64,000 nucleotides of DNA from Ramlibacter pinisoli (GTDB lineage: Bacteria > Pseudomonadota > Gammaproteobacteria > Burkholderiales > Burkholderiaceae_C): positions 310,001 through 374,000 of the forward strand of contig NZ_WSEL01000009.1 in the NCBI RefSeq assembly GCF_009758015.1. The letters run 5' to 3'. This document shows, piece after piece, positions 1 to 8,164 of the stretch (positions are counted from its first letter, which is position 1; the number at the start of each line of letters is the position of its first letter). The notes below the pieces were generated by a model. It was not told the DNA's origin and searched no databases. It worked only from the letters and a program-made list of their open reading frames with translations. A program made the position numbers and the translations under genes.

Positions 1-875
1 CTGAAGAGCGTGGCGGAACGCGGCGCCGCCACGCCCGCCCTGGAGCCTGGCGGCGCGGCCTCGGGCTGCGCCAGTGCCCGGTCGGCAAAGACGAGGTCGG
101 CGGCGCTGCTGACGCCCGGGTGATCCGGTTCCAGCCAGGCGAAGAAGCCCAGGCCGACACCCGCGCCGGGGAGCAGCGACACGGGCGCATCCTGCAGCAC
201 GGCCATCGAATGCTCGTGCTGGCGGCGCACCCCGGGCAGGCGCTCGGCTTCCAGTGCGGCCGGCGAGCCGCCGGCACGCGTGGACAGCCCGTGGAACTGG
301 AGCGCATCCGTGCAGAAGCTCTCGGCGTGCCGCAGCGATCCGATGCAGAGCCAGGGATGCCGCCCGCCGACCGCGAGGTTCTGCCGCACCGCCAGCACCG
401 CGCCCTGCGAAGGATGGTGCAGCGGCGTGTGGTCGACGTACTGGCTGACGTAGTACTCGTTCAGCCGGACCGCGCCGTAGCTGGCCAGCGCGATGTCCTG
501 GGCGAAGACGAGGTCGACCCGGCAGGGTTCCCCGGCAACGTTGTCCAGCGACACATGCCAGAACCACGCCGGGGCGGCTGCGGCCAGCGTCAGCGACACG
601 CGAAAGCGCAAGCCCGCCCACTCGCCCGCGATCTCGAGGCCGCTCCCGTCGACCCGGACCTCGCCGGGGCTGTGCGGCCCGAGCAGTTCCGTCCATTCGA
701 CGCGCGTTCCGTGGCGGCGCAGGTAGAGGTTGGCCGCACCGCCCTCGAGCTCGTTGCCGAGGAAGGCGTTCACCATCACGTCGCGGTGGTCGATGCGACG
801 GACGGAACCGTTCCTGTTCACCTGCACCACCAGGCCCGAAGGGCTGGCCAGGTTCAGCGGGCCGAATGCGCTCAT
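1..875 (-). CDS. GH94-like glycoside phosphorylase / cyclic glucan synthetase-type protein, partial (3' end outside window)
   Basis: An open reading frame starts at the ATG at 875 and runs off the window without a stop, giving about 291 residues. The N-terminus (MSAFGPLNLASPSG) is followed by beta-rich sequence and segments such as VFAQDIALASYGAVRLNEYY, QYVDH and GRHPWLCIGSL. I recognise these as typical of the N-terminal sandwich domain of GH94 (former GT36) phosphorylases and NdvB-type cyclic beta-glucan synthetases. The catalytic domain is beyond the edge, so the sugar specificity is unknown. The start codon overlaps the stop of the ABC-type gene at 872-2581 (ATGA), so the two are very likely cotranscribed and translationally coupled. 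The family call is from remembered motifs, not a search. Confidence 0.7.
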   Translation of the reverse strand, partial: MSAFGPLNLASPSGLVVQVNRNGSVRRIDHRDVMVNAFLGNELEGGAANLYLRRHGTRVEWTELLGPHSPGEVRVDGSGLEIAGEWAGLRFRVSLTLAAAAPAWFWHVSLDNVAGEPCRVDLVFAQDIALASYGAVRLNEYYVSQYVDHTPLHHPSQGAVLAVRQNLAVGGRHPWLCIGSLRHAESFCTDALQFHGLSTRAGGSPAALEAERLPGVRRQHEHSMAVLQDAPVSLLPGAGVGLGFFAWLEPDHPGVSSAADLVFADRALAQPEAAPPGSRAGVAAPRSATLF

Positions 876-2581
876 GTGACCGGCCTTTCGATGTGGATGG
901 GCTGCGTGCTCCACTTCCCGCCGGCTTCGATCGTGAGTCGCAGGTTGTGGTTGGCAGCGAGCGCCTCGTCGGAGGCGAAGGTGACGACGGTGACAGACCG
1001 CTCCTGCAGGAGTTCGATCAGGTGGGCCGCGACGTCGGTGCCGAGCAGGGTGTCGGGATCCTCGAGCAGGGCGATCCGCGGCGCAGCGAGCAGGACGCGC
1101 GCAAACGCAAGGCGCTGCCGGTCCGCCAGCGGCAGCAACTCATCCCAGTCGCCCACCGCCCTCAGGCCGCCGGCGCGGACCACCGTCTCCTCGGCCCCGA
1201 CCGCGTGCAGCACGGCGGCAATGGTCGCGTCGTCGGCAGCACCTTCATGATGGGTGGGCAGGACCGCTTCGCGCAGGGTTCCCGGCGGCATGTAGGGCCG
1301 CTCGGGGATGAACGAGATCTCGCCGGGCGGCGGCCGCAGGATGCGGCCTTCTCCCGCCCGCCACAGGCCCGCGCTGGCCCGGAAGAGCGCCATGCGCCCT
1401 CCCTTGCCGGAACCGGTCACCAGCACATGCGTGCCGGCAGGGATGACAAGGTTCAGCGAGTGCAGCAAGGGCGTGCCGTCGCGCCGCATGCGCAACGACA
1501 GGCCGTCCCAGGCGAACCGCGGCTCGCCGTCGACGATCTCGATGCCGCCCGCACTGCGTGCCGTCACCCTTTCGGAGCTCGCGGCCAGGTCCGACAGCCG
1601 GGCAACGACGACGGCCAGGCCCGAGATCTGCTGGAACTGCGTCACGACCAGGGAGAACGCGCCGACCAGGTGGGAAAAGGCCATGGCCGATTGCGTGATC
1701 ACCCCGAAGTCGGCCTGGCCCCGGATGAACAGCGGCGCGACGATGAGTGCCGGAATGATCTGGATGAGGTAGTTGTAGCCGGTGGTGAAGTAGCCGAGGT
1801 TGCGGTTCACGCTGATGATGCGCCTCGCGTTCGACACCAGGTCGTCCACCCGACGGTTCAGGCGTGCGCCGATGCGGCCTTCGCGGTGCAGCACGGCGAC
1901 GGACTCGGCGTTCTCGCGCAGGTGGACCAGTTCCCCCCGCAGGCTCGCCTCGCGGTCCGCCTGGTGGTAGTTGAGCCCGATCAGTTTCCGGCCGAAGAGA
2001 ACCGTCAGGCCCGAGCCGAGCGCCGCGTAGCCGACGGCCACGCCGAACAGCAGCGGGCTGATCGACCACATCACGCTCGAGAACGCGAGGATCGTGAAGG
2101 TCGTGTTGAGCAGCACCAGGGCGAGCGAGAGGGTGCTGGCGGAAAAGACGCGCACGTCGTCGGCGATGCGCTGGTCCGGATTCGCGAACTCGCGTTCACG
2201 CAGCCAGTAGTAAGTGGCACCCTCCAGGTACAGGCCCACCAGCCGGCGCGTCAGCCAGTCGCGCCACAGCAGCGCGAGGCGTTCCTCGGCGAAGCGGTAC
2301 AGGACGGCCACGATCGTGGACAGCGCAAAGACGCCGACGTACAGCAGAGCCATGGAGACGAAGCGCGGCATGCTCTGCCGCTCGATCGCGGTCATGAAGT
2401 CGCGCCCGACGTAGCTGTTCACGACGTTCAGGCCGTTGATCGCCAGCAGCAACACGAGCAGCGCCGCGAACAGCGTTTTCGCCCGGCGCCCCGCATCCGG
2501 CGAACCCGCAAAGGCCCCGATGGCGTTGCGCCAGCGCGTCCATGTCAGACGATCGAACAGGATCTGACGGAATTCCGTCAT
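872..2581 (-). CDS. SbmA/YddA-type ABC membrane protein with degenerate ATPase domain
   Basis: 569 residues from the ATG at 2581, which has AGGAG nine bases upstream; a longer GTG-initiated frame to 2764 is low-complexity and has no Shine-Dalgarno. The N-terminal half is an ABC_membrane_2-type domain with about six hydrophobic segments and the conserved LRENAESVAVLHREG segment. The C-terminal half aligns with a nucleotide-binding domain, but every key motif is altered. The Walker A equivalent is TGSGKGGRMALF (Arg and Met at the usual Lys and Ser/Thr positions, around residue 385). The Q-loop is FIPERPY (Glu for Gln), the signature is PLADRQRLAF instead of LSLGEQQR, Walker B is IALLEDPDT, and the H-loop His is replaced in TFASDEAL. 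ATP hydrolysis is therefore doubtful. It is coupled to the GH94-like gene downstream. Confidence 0.85.
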   Translation of the reverse strand: MTEFRQILFDRLTWTRWRNAIGAFAGSPDAGRRAKTLFAALLVLLLAINGLNVVNSYVGRDFMTAIERQSMPRFVSMALLYVGVFALSTIVAVLYRFAEERLALLWRDWLTRRLVGLYLEGATYYWLREREFANPDQRIADDVRVFSASTLSLALVLLNTTFTILAFSSVMWSISPLLFGVAVGYAALGSGLTVLFGRKLIGLNYHQADREASLRGELVHLRENAESVAVLHREGRIGARLNRRVDDLVSNARRIISVNRNLGYFTTGYNYLIQIIPALIVAPLFIRGQADFGVITQSAMAFSHLVGAFSLVVTQFQQISGLAVVVARLSDLAASSERVTARSAGGIEIVDGEPRFAWDGLSLRMRRDGTPLLHSLNLVIPAGTHVLVTGSGKGGRMALFRASAGLWRAGEGRILRPPPGEISFIPERPYMPPGTLREAVLPTHHEGAADDATIAAVLHAVGAEETVVRAGGLRAVGDWDELLPLADRQRLAFARVLLAAPRIALLEDPDTLLGTDVAAHLIELLQERSVTVVTFASDEALAANHNLRLTIEAGGKWSTQPIHIERPVT

Positions 2582-2978
2582 CGCGGTCTGCTCCTGGCGC
2601 ACGATGCGCGCATCAGGTTCGCCCGGCCCCTGGCCTTGCCCGCGGGATGGGCGAACGGGTTCCGGATCGGCGCGCCCCCGCCGTCCTCGCCCCCGGCGTC
2701 GACCTGGCGCGCCCGGGTTGCGACGACCCGGCGGACGCCACGCGGAAACTGGTCCTGCCTGCACGACAGGGGCGGTCTTCCCGCATTGAAGCAGCTTTGC
2801 GCAGCCGCGTGTCGGGCACCATGGGACGTTGGCCCAATGGCGGCTCAGCGGAAGGTGGGCAGCTTGCCCGCCCGACCTCAGCCGAGACCCGGAATCGACG
2901 GGGCCGGCTCACGCGCGCGGGGCCGGATGCACCACGCCAGAGCGACGCCCGAGCCAGGACAGGGCCCGGGCGTGGGGA
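2582..2978. other. 397-bp region without a convincing gene; 5' region of the ABC/GH94 operon
   Basis: No frame here has protein-like composition: the open frames on both strands are Arg/Pro/Gly-rich, as expected by chance at this GC content. The region separates the ABC-type gene (start 2581) from the end of the FAH gene (2979), both on the minus strand. It holds one recognisable element, the near-palindrome at 2822-2837, and is probably the promoter and leader of the ABC/GH94 operon. Confidence 0.5.
2822..2837. promoter_or_regulatory. DosR-like box 1 (TGGGACGTTGGCCCAA)
   Basis: A 16-bp near-palindrome 241 bp upstream of the ABC-type start. It shares the pattern TGGGAC-n4-GnCCnA with the copies at 14185, 62623 and 62660. 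The pattern resembles the GGGAC/GTCCC arms of the mycobacterial DosR (NarL/FixJ family) operator. Its role is inferred from recurrence in promoter regions only. Confidence 0.45.
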
Positions 2979-3821
2979 TCAGCCGGCGACCACCCGCTGC
3001 CTCTGCTGGCCCAGTCCCTCGATGCCGAGGGTCACCACATCGCCCGGCTTCAGGTAGGTCGGCGGTTTCATCCCCAGGCCGACACCAGGCGGCGTGCCAG
3101 TGGAAATGATGTCGCCCGGACGCAGGCTCATGAACTGAGACAGATACGACACCAGGCTGGCCACGCCGAACACCATGGTCGCCGTGGAGCCCTTCTGGCG
3201 CGACACGCCGTTGACCTGCAGCCACATGGGCAGGTGCTGGGGGTCCGGGATCTCGTCGCGCGTGACCAGCCAGGGACCGATGGGGCCGAAGGTGTCGGCA
3301 GACTTCCCCTTGGTCCACTGGCCCTGCCGCTCGATCTGGAACTCGCGCTCCGACAGGTCGTTGATCACGCAGTAGCCCGCGACGTGCTCCATCGCATCCT
3401 GCTCGCTGACGTACTTCGCCGTCTTGCCGATCACCACGCCCAGCTCGACTTCCCAGTCGGTCTTGACCGAACCGCGGGGGATCTCGATGTCGTCGTCCGG
3501 CCCGACGATCGCGGAGGTCGCCTTCATGAAGATGATCGGCTCGGGCGGCACCGTCGCGCCGGTCTCCTCCGCGTGGTCGGAGTAGTTCAGGCCAATGCAG
3601 ATGAACTTCCCGGTGCCGGCGACGCAGGGACCGAGGCGCGGGGAACCCTGCACCAGCGGCAGGGTCGCGGGATCGATCGCCGCCAGGCGCGCCAGCCCCT
3701 GGGGCAGCAGCACCTCGCCCGCGATGTCGCCCACGAGGGCCGTGAGGTCCCGCAACTGGCCCCTGGCATCCAGCAGGCCGGGCTTTTCCTGGCCCGCCGG
3801 GCCGAAACGCAGCAACTTCAT
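2979..3821 (-). CDS. Fumarylacetoacetate hydrolase family protein (2,4-diketo-3-deoxy-fuconate hydrolase / ureidoglycolate lyase-like)
   Basis: 280 residues; the start at 3821 has AAGGAAG upstream. The family fold is evident from IGLNYSDHAEETG, AIVGPDDDIEIPRGS, DWEVELGVVIG (two metal-binding Glu), NDLSERE (metal-binding Asp) and STGTPPGVGLG. Members of this family cleave or hydrate beta-diketo acids in the cytoplasm using a divalent metal. The gene follows an SDR dehydrogenase by 21 bp as the last gene of a TRAP/CoA-transferase operon. The SDR plus FAH pair matches the last two steps of non-phosphorylative L-fucose/L-rhamnose breakdown (diketo-deoxy acid to pyruvate plus lactate), but the other operon genes do not fit that route, so the substrate stays open. 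Confidence 0.88.
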   Translation of the reverse strand: MKLLRFGPAGQEKPGLLDARGQLRDLTALVGDIAGEVLLPQGLARLAAIDPATLPLVQGSPRLGPCVAGTGKFICIGLNYSDHAEETGATVPPEPIIFMKATSAIVGPDDDIEIPRGSVKTDWEVELGVVIGKTAKYVSEQDAMEHVAGYCVINDLSEREFQIERQGQWTKGKSADTFGPIGPWLVTRDEIPDPQHLPMWLQVNGVSRQKGSTATMVFGVASLVSYLSQFMSLRPGDIISTGTPPGVGLGMKPPTYLKPGDVVTLGIEGLGQQRQRVVAG

Positions 3822-3842
3822 GATTCGATGCTTCCTTGACGA

Positions 3843-4571
3843 TCAGATGGCCCAGCCGCCGTCGATGACGTGGACCTGGCCCGTGGTGTAGGTGGCAGCC
3901 GCGAGGTACACGGCGAGGTCGGCGATTTCCTCCGGCGCGCCGATGCGTCCCATGGGCTGGCGCGCGACGAAGTCGGCGCGCGCCTTCTCGAAGTCACCGG
4001 TCGCCTTCAAGCGCTCCTGGAGCGAGGGCGACTCCACGGTGCCCGGGCAGATCGCGTTGCAGCGGATGCCCTGCGCCACGAAGTCGGCGGCGACCGACTT
4101 GGTCAGGCCGATCACGGCGGCCTTGGTCACGCCGTAGGCGAAACGGTTGGCCACGCCCTTGACGCTGCTGGCCACCGAGGCCATGTTGATGATGGCGCCG
4201 TCGCGGCGCTCCAGCATGCCGGGCAGCACCGCCCGGATGGTGCGGACCATGGCCTTGACGTTGAGGTCGTAGGCGAAGTCGAGGTCCTTGTCGCTGGCCT
4301 GCAGCACGCTGCCGCCGTGCACGACGCCGGCGCAGTTGAACAGCACGTCCACGCGGCCGATGGCCCCGGCGAGGTCGCGCACGGCCGCTTCGTCCAGCAC
4401 GTCGAGCTTGCGCACGGTGACGCCGGGCAACTCGCGCAGGCCGGCCATGCCGGCTTCGTTGATGTCGGTGGCCCAGACGCGGGCGCCGGCGCGGGCGAAC
4501 GCTTCGACGCTGGCGCGGCCGATGCCTTGCGCGGCGGCGGTGATGAGGACAGTCTTGCCGGTGAGGTTCAT
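3843..4571 (-). CDS. Short-chain dehydrogenase/reductase (DHRS6/BDH2-like)
   Basis: 242 residues. I chose the ATG at 4571 because MNLTGKTVLITAAAQGIGR is the true Rossmann N-terminus and GGAGA lies eight bases upstream; the longer frame to 4802 is antisense noise. The cofactor motif is TAAAQGIG, NAG-type NCAGVVH is present, and the catalytic centre is a Ser in NMASVASS followed by YGVTK. The AAAQGIG form is typical of the DHRS6 subgroup, which includes 3-hydroxybutyrate and 2-keto-3-deoxy-L-fuconate dehydrogenases using NAD. The gene overlaps the upstream CoA transferase by ATGA. It presumably oxidises a hydroxyacid whose product is handled by the neighbouring FAH enzyme. Confidence 0.9.
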   Translation of the reverse strand: MNLTGKTVLITAAAQGIGRASVEAFARAGARVWATDINEAGMAGLRELPGVTVRKLDVLDEAAVRDLAGAIGRVDVLFNCAGVVHGGSVLQASDKDLDFAYDLNVKAMVRTIRAVLPGMLERRDGAIINMASVASSVKGVANRFAYGVTKAAVIGLTKSVAADFVAQGIRCNAICPGTVESPSLQERLKATGDFEKARADFVARQPMGRIGAPEEIADLAVYLAAATYTTGQVHVIDGGWAI

Positions 4572-5731
4572 GCGGCGGTTTCTCCAAGGGGATCGAGTTC
4601 GAATTCGGCGCGCAGCGCCGCGCTGTGCTCGCCGATGCGCGGCGCACCGCGCGCACCCAGTGCACGCTGGCCGTCGATGCGCAGCGGACCGCGCGTGGTG
4701 TGCACGGGGGTCCCATCGCCGCGCTGCACGGTCTGGAGCATGTCCAGGCGGCGGAAAGCTTCGCTGTCCAGCAGGCGCGGCCAGTCCAGCACCTCGGCGC
4801 ACCAGACGTCGGCCGGCCGCAGGCGCCCGAGCCAGTGCTCCGTCTTGTGGCGGACCAGCTCGGCCGCGACCAGGCGCTTGATCTCGTCGCGCTTGCCGAA
4901 GGCGTCCTCGGCCGAGTAGCGGCGCAGGTCCGGCAGCGGCAGCGTCTCGGCCAGTTGCTCCAGCGGCATCATCGCCAGCGCCAGATAGCCATCCTGCGTG
5001 GGATAGATGCCGTAGGGCGCCGCGAGGTAGGCGTTGGCGTTGCGGAAGCCGGCCCGGCGCGGCAGGCGGCCGCCGTCGTTCAGGTGCGTGGTGAGCAGCT
5101 CGAACTGCAGGTCGATCAGCGCCTCGAGCAGGCTCGTCTGCACCAGCGCGCCCTTGCCCGTGAGTCCCCGGCGCACCAGGGCGGCCAGGATGCCTTCGGT
5201 GAGGATGTGGCCCGCCAGCATGTCGGCCACCGACAGGCCGAGCGGAACCGGGCCGTCGCCGTCATGGCCGTTGAGCCAGGTGACACCCGACACCGATTGC
5301 GCCAGCAGGTCCTGGCCCGGCAGGCCGACCCAGGGCCCGCTCTCGCCGTAGCCGGACACGCTGGCGTAGACCAGGCGCGGGTTGAGTGCTTGCACGTCGT
5401 CCCAGCCGAGCCCCAGTCGCTCGATGACACCCGGCCGGAAGTTCTGGATCAGGACATCCGCGCGCTGCAGCAGGCGGCGCAGCACGGCCAGGTCGTCCGG
5501 GTTCTTCAGGTCGAGCGCCAGGCTTTCCTTGCTGCGGTTGATGGCGTGGAACAGCGTCGAATCGCCGCCCAGGTCGGTGTCGGTGAGGTAGAGCGTGCGG
5601 CAGATGTCGCCGGTGCCGGCGCGCTCCACCTTGATCACGCGGGCCCCCAGGTCCGCGAGCCGCAGGGCCGCCGACGGGCCCGACAGGAACTGGCTGAGGT
5701 CGACGACCAGCAGCCCTTGCAGCAGGCTCAT
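4568..5731 (-). CDS. CaiB/BaiF family CoA transferase (family III), copy 1
   Basis: 387 residues from MSLLQGLLVVDLSQFLSGP. Family III features include the N-terminal VVDLSQFLSGPSAALRLADLGARVIKVE segment, NRSKESLALDLKNP, QNFRPGVIERLGLG and SVSGYGESGPW. The CoA-binding and catalytic Asp lies in the SVADMLAGH region. These enzymes move CoA between organic acids in the cytosol. Copy 1 is clearly paralogous to the product of 9892-11091 in the divergent operon (SQFL(S/A)GPS, NRSKES versus NRNKRS, ADMLAGH versus VDMMTGAH). Its start overlaps the stop of the solute-binding-like gene and its stop overlaps the SDR start, so translation is tightly coupled. Confidence 0.93.
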   Translation of the reverse strand: MSLLQGLLVVDLSQFLSGPSAALRLADLGARVIKVERAGTGDICRTLYLTDTDLGGDSTLFHAINRSKESLALDLKNPDDLAVLRRLLQRADVLIQNFRPGVIERLGLGWDDVQALNPRLVYASVSGYGESGPWVGLPGQDLLAQSVSGVTWLNGHDGDGPVPLGLSVADMLAGHILTEGILAALVRRGLTGKGALVQTSLLEALIDLQFELLTTHLNDGGRLPRRAGFRNANAYLAAPYGIYPTQDGYLALAMMPLEQLAETLPLPDLRRYSAEDAFGKRDEIKRLVAAELVRHKTEHWLGRLRPADVWCAEVLDWPRLLDSEAFRRLDMLQTVQRGDGTPVHTTRGPLRIDGQRALGARGAPRIGEHSAALRAEFELDPLGETAA

Positions 5732-6858
5732 CGCGGCAGGGTCTCCCGGAACATGCGGTTCAGGTCGGCCACGATGGCGCCCGCGGGCTCCGTCCCGCGC
5801 AGTCCCGCCATCAGGCGCTCCGAGGCTGCGTCCTGGTAGGGCATGTAGCCATCGTGGCGCGGGCGGACCCAGGCGCCTTCCAGCGTGCGTCGCGTGGCGC
5901 GGTAGAAGTCGTGCGTCGCGGCGTTGGCGCCGTCGTCCTCCCATGCCCTGGCGTGCCCGGCCTGGCCGCCGGACGCCACGTACGGACCCGACTGCGCCTG
6001 CGGGCCCGCGACCCACAGCGCGAAGTCGAGCGCCTCCTGGGTGTGGGCGCCGCGGGCCGACACGGCGATGCCGGTGCCGCCGAGGGCGGAACCCGACGGT
6101 CCCCTGCCGCGCAGCGACGGGATGTCGGAGAAGCCGATGCGCCCCGGCCGGAACCCCGCGACGGCGTAGTTCACATACCCGTAGATGAGGGGCACGCAGC
6201 GGATGGGGGAATCGTCCAGCGCCATGCGCTCGAACACCGCAATGGGGTCCTGCGTGAAGTCGGCGTCGGCCAGGTGCGGCAACAGCGCGCGCAGCAACTC
6301 GATCGCCACCGAAGCGGTCTCGGGTTCGAACAGCTCGGGCCCTTCCACGCGGCCTGGCGCCCCGAGCTGTGCCGTGAGCGTGTACAGGCACATCAGGGCG
6401 TGCGGCGAGCGCAGCGGCAGCGCCACGTAGCCGGCCCGTGCGAGTTCCAGCACCTGCTCCCAGTTGGCCGCAGGTGCCGTCAGCCGGTCCGGACGCCAGG
6501 CCTGGACCTGGGTCGCGGCGTCGATCGCCAGCGCCCACTGCTTGCCCTGCCAGAAGTAGCTGGGATGCGAGGCGCCGACGCTGCCTGCAGCGATGTCCGC
6601 CAGGCGGTCCTGCGGCAGCGGCAGCAGGCAGTTCTCGCGCGCGACCTGGCCCACGTGCGGGTGGTCGATCACGATCAGGTCGTACTCGCGGGCCAGCTGG
6701 TCGACCGGGAAGGTCTCGAACTCCTGGAGCGAGCGCCGGTCCCACGTGATCGCCACGCCGGTGCGTTCCTGCCAGAGCGCCGAGCAGGCTTCCAGCGGCT
6801 GCCAGCCGCGCGGATGGTTCCAGGTCATGCCCCGCAGGGCCACTGTGTTCTTCGTCAT
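5728..6858 (-). CDS. Solute-binding-protein-fold protein without signal peptide (SBP_bac type)
   Basis: 376 residues from the ATG at 6858, with GGAGG six bases upstream. The sequence resembles family 1 sugar-type ABC binding proteins: a Trp-rich start (MTWNHPRGWQPLEACSALW), YDLIVIDHPHVG, YFWQGKQWALAIDAATQVQ, NWEQVLELARAG, and a C-terminus with YMPYQDAASERLM. However, the N-terminus (MTKNTVALRGMTW) has no hydrophobic signal segment, no Tat motif and no lipobox, so export is unlikely. No ABC permease genes are nearby. It sits between the TRAP large permease and CoA transferase 1, overlapping the latter by ATGA. It may be a cytosolic sensor or chaperone of the substrate; an unseen signal from a misassigned start is unlikely because dctM ends within 1 base of the ATG. 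Confidence 0.8.
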   Translation of the reverse strand: MTKNTVALRGMTWNHPRGWQPLEACSALWQERTGVAITWDRRSLQEFETFPVDQLAREYDLIVIDHPHVGQVARENCLLPLPQDRLADIAAGSVGASHPSYFWQGKQWALAIDAATQVQAWRPDRLTAPAANWEQVLELARAGYVALPLRSPHALMCLYTLTAQLGAPGRVEGPELFEPETASVAIELLRALLPHLADADFTQDPIAVFERMALDDSPIRCVPLIYGYVNYAVAGFRPGRIGFSDIPSLRGRGPSGSALGGTGIAVSARGAHTQEALDFALWVAGPQAQSGPYVASGGQAGHARAWEDDGANAATHDFYRATRRTLEGAWVRPRHDGYMPYQDAASERLMAGLRGTEPAGAIVADLNRMFRETLPR

Positions 6859-8162
6859 TGCACTCCTCCGGTGCCGTACAGCAGGTTGGGCAGCCACAGC
6901 GACAGCTGCGGGAACACCGACAACAGCACCAGCAGGCCCATCATCACGGCCAGGTAGGGCGCGATCTCGCGGGAGTAGTCGCCCATCTTCACCTTGAGCG
7001 TCTGCGAGGAGATGTACATGAGGCCGCCCACCGGCGGCGTGATGCCGGCGATGGTGAGGTTGGTGATCAGCACGATGCCGAAGTGCACCTTGTCGATGTG
7101 CGCGCCCTCGATCAGGGGCAGCAGCATGGGCGTCAGGATGATCAGCGCCGCCGATCCCTCGATGGCGGTTCCCAGCGCGATCAGCACCAGGTTGATCAGC
7201 AGCAGCAGCATGACCGGGTTGGTCGTGGTGCCCGCCAGCCAGCCCGACATCGCCTGCGGCACCTGTTGCCAGGACAGGTAGAAGCCGAAGGCGGCGGCCG
7301 CGCAGATCATCATCATCACGCTGGCGGAATCGCGCACGGACTCGGCCAGCACTTCCGGCAGGTCGCGCAGCCTGATCTCGCGATAGCCGAACAGCGCCAC
7401 CAGCACGACGTAGATCACGACGACGGCGCCGGACTCGGTGGTGGTGAAGATGCCGTAGCGGGTGCCGCCCAGGATCACCACGGGGATGGACAGGGCCCAC
7501 AGGCCGTCGATCACGGCCTGGGTGATCTCGCTCGCCGTGGCGCGGCTGGCGCGCTGCGGCTGGTACTTGCGCCGGGTCGCCAGGAAGTGGGTGGTGAGCA
7601 TCAGCCCGGCAGCCAGCAGCAGGCCCGGCACCACGCCGGCGGCGAACAGCCGGCCGATCGAGGCCTCGGCCAGGAAGCCGTAGACGATCAGGCCGATCGA
7701 GGGCGGGATCAGTGCCGTGATGATGGCAGCGGACGACGTGATCACGGCGGCAAAGGGCGCGCCGTAGCCGCGCTGCACCATCTGGGAGCCGATGGTCTTG
7801 GACAGCATCGCCGCGTCGGCGTTGGCCGAGGCCGTGAGGCCGCCCAGCAGCGTCGCCAGCACCGTGCACATCTGCGCCAGTGCGCCGGTCATGTGGCCGA
7901 CCAGCACCTCGGCGAGATGGAGCAGGCGCCGGGTGATGCCCGACGCATTCATCACGCAGCCTGCCAGCACGAACAGCGGCAGCGCCAGCAGCGACACCGA
8001 TTCGGTGCCCTCGGCCATCTGCTGGGCGAAGTTGGCCAGCGGCATCTCGCCCATGTTCATCAGGAAGAACGACAGCGCGGCGATCGCCATCGACCAGGTC
8101 ACGGGCGTCTGCAGGGCCAGCAGCGCCAGCATCAGCACGGAGGGAAGCCAGAGTTGCAGCAT
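6855..8162 (-). CDS. TRAP transporter large permease (DctM family)
   Basis: 435 residues from MLQLWLPSVLMLALLALQTP, almost entirely hydrophobic with about 11-12 membrane segments. DctM signatures include FVLAGCVMNASGITRRLL, LGGLTASANADAAMLSKTIG, IPPSIGLIVYG, and a C-terminal TPPVGGLMYISS. It is the sodium-driven transport channel of a tripartite carboxylate uptake system in the inner membrane. The start at 8162 is two bases after the dctQ stop, and the gene ends overlapping the solute-binding-like gene. A longer frame reaching 8471 would overlap dctQ and is rejected. Confidence 0.94.
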   Translation of the reverse strand: MLQLWLPSVLMLALLALQTPVTWSMAIAALSFFLMNMGEMPLANFAQQMAEGTESVSLLALPLFVLAGCVMNASGITRRLLHLAEVLVGHMTGALAQMCTVLATLLGGLTASANADAAMLSKTIGSQMVQRGYGAPFAAVITSSAAIITALIPPSIGLIVYGFLAEASIGRLFAAGVVPGLLLAAGLMLTTHFLATRRKYQPQRASRATASEITQAVIDGLWALSIPVVILGGTRYGIFTTTESGAVVVIYVVLVALFGYREIRLRDLPEVLAESVRDSASVMMMICAAAAFGFYLSWQQVPQAMSGWLAGTTTNPVMLLLLINLVLIALGTAIEGSAALIILTPMLLPLIEGAHIDKVHFGIVLITNLTIAGITPPVGGLMYISSQTLKVKMGDYSREIAPYLAVMMGLLVLLSVFPQLSLWLPNLLYGTGGVQ

Positions 8163-8164
8163 GC

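Noticed and set aside
2582..2912. N-terminal extension of the ABC-type protein and a 99-codon minus-strand frame
   Set aside because: Both are Arg/Pro/Gly-rich with no ribosome site, whereas the ATG at 2581 has AGGAG and a normal protein start.
866..3109. A 747-codon open frame on the plus strand
   Set aside because: It is antisense to the ABC-type gene, is Arg/Gln/His/Asp-rich with no domain, and arises from the high-GC third-position bias of the real minus-strand gene.
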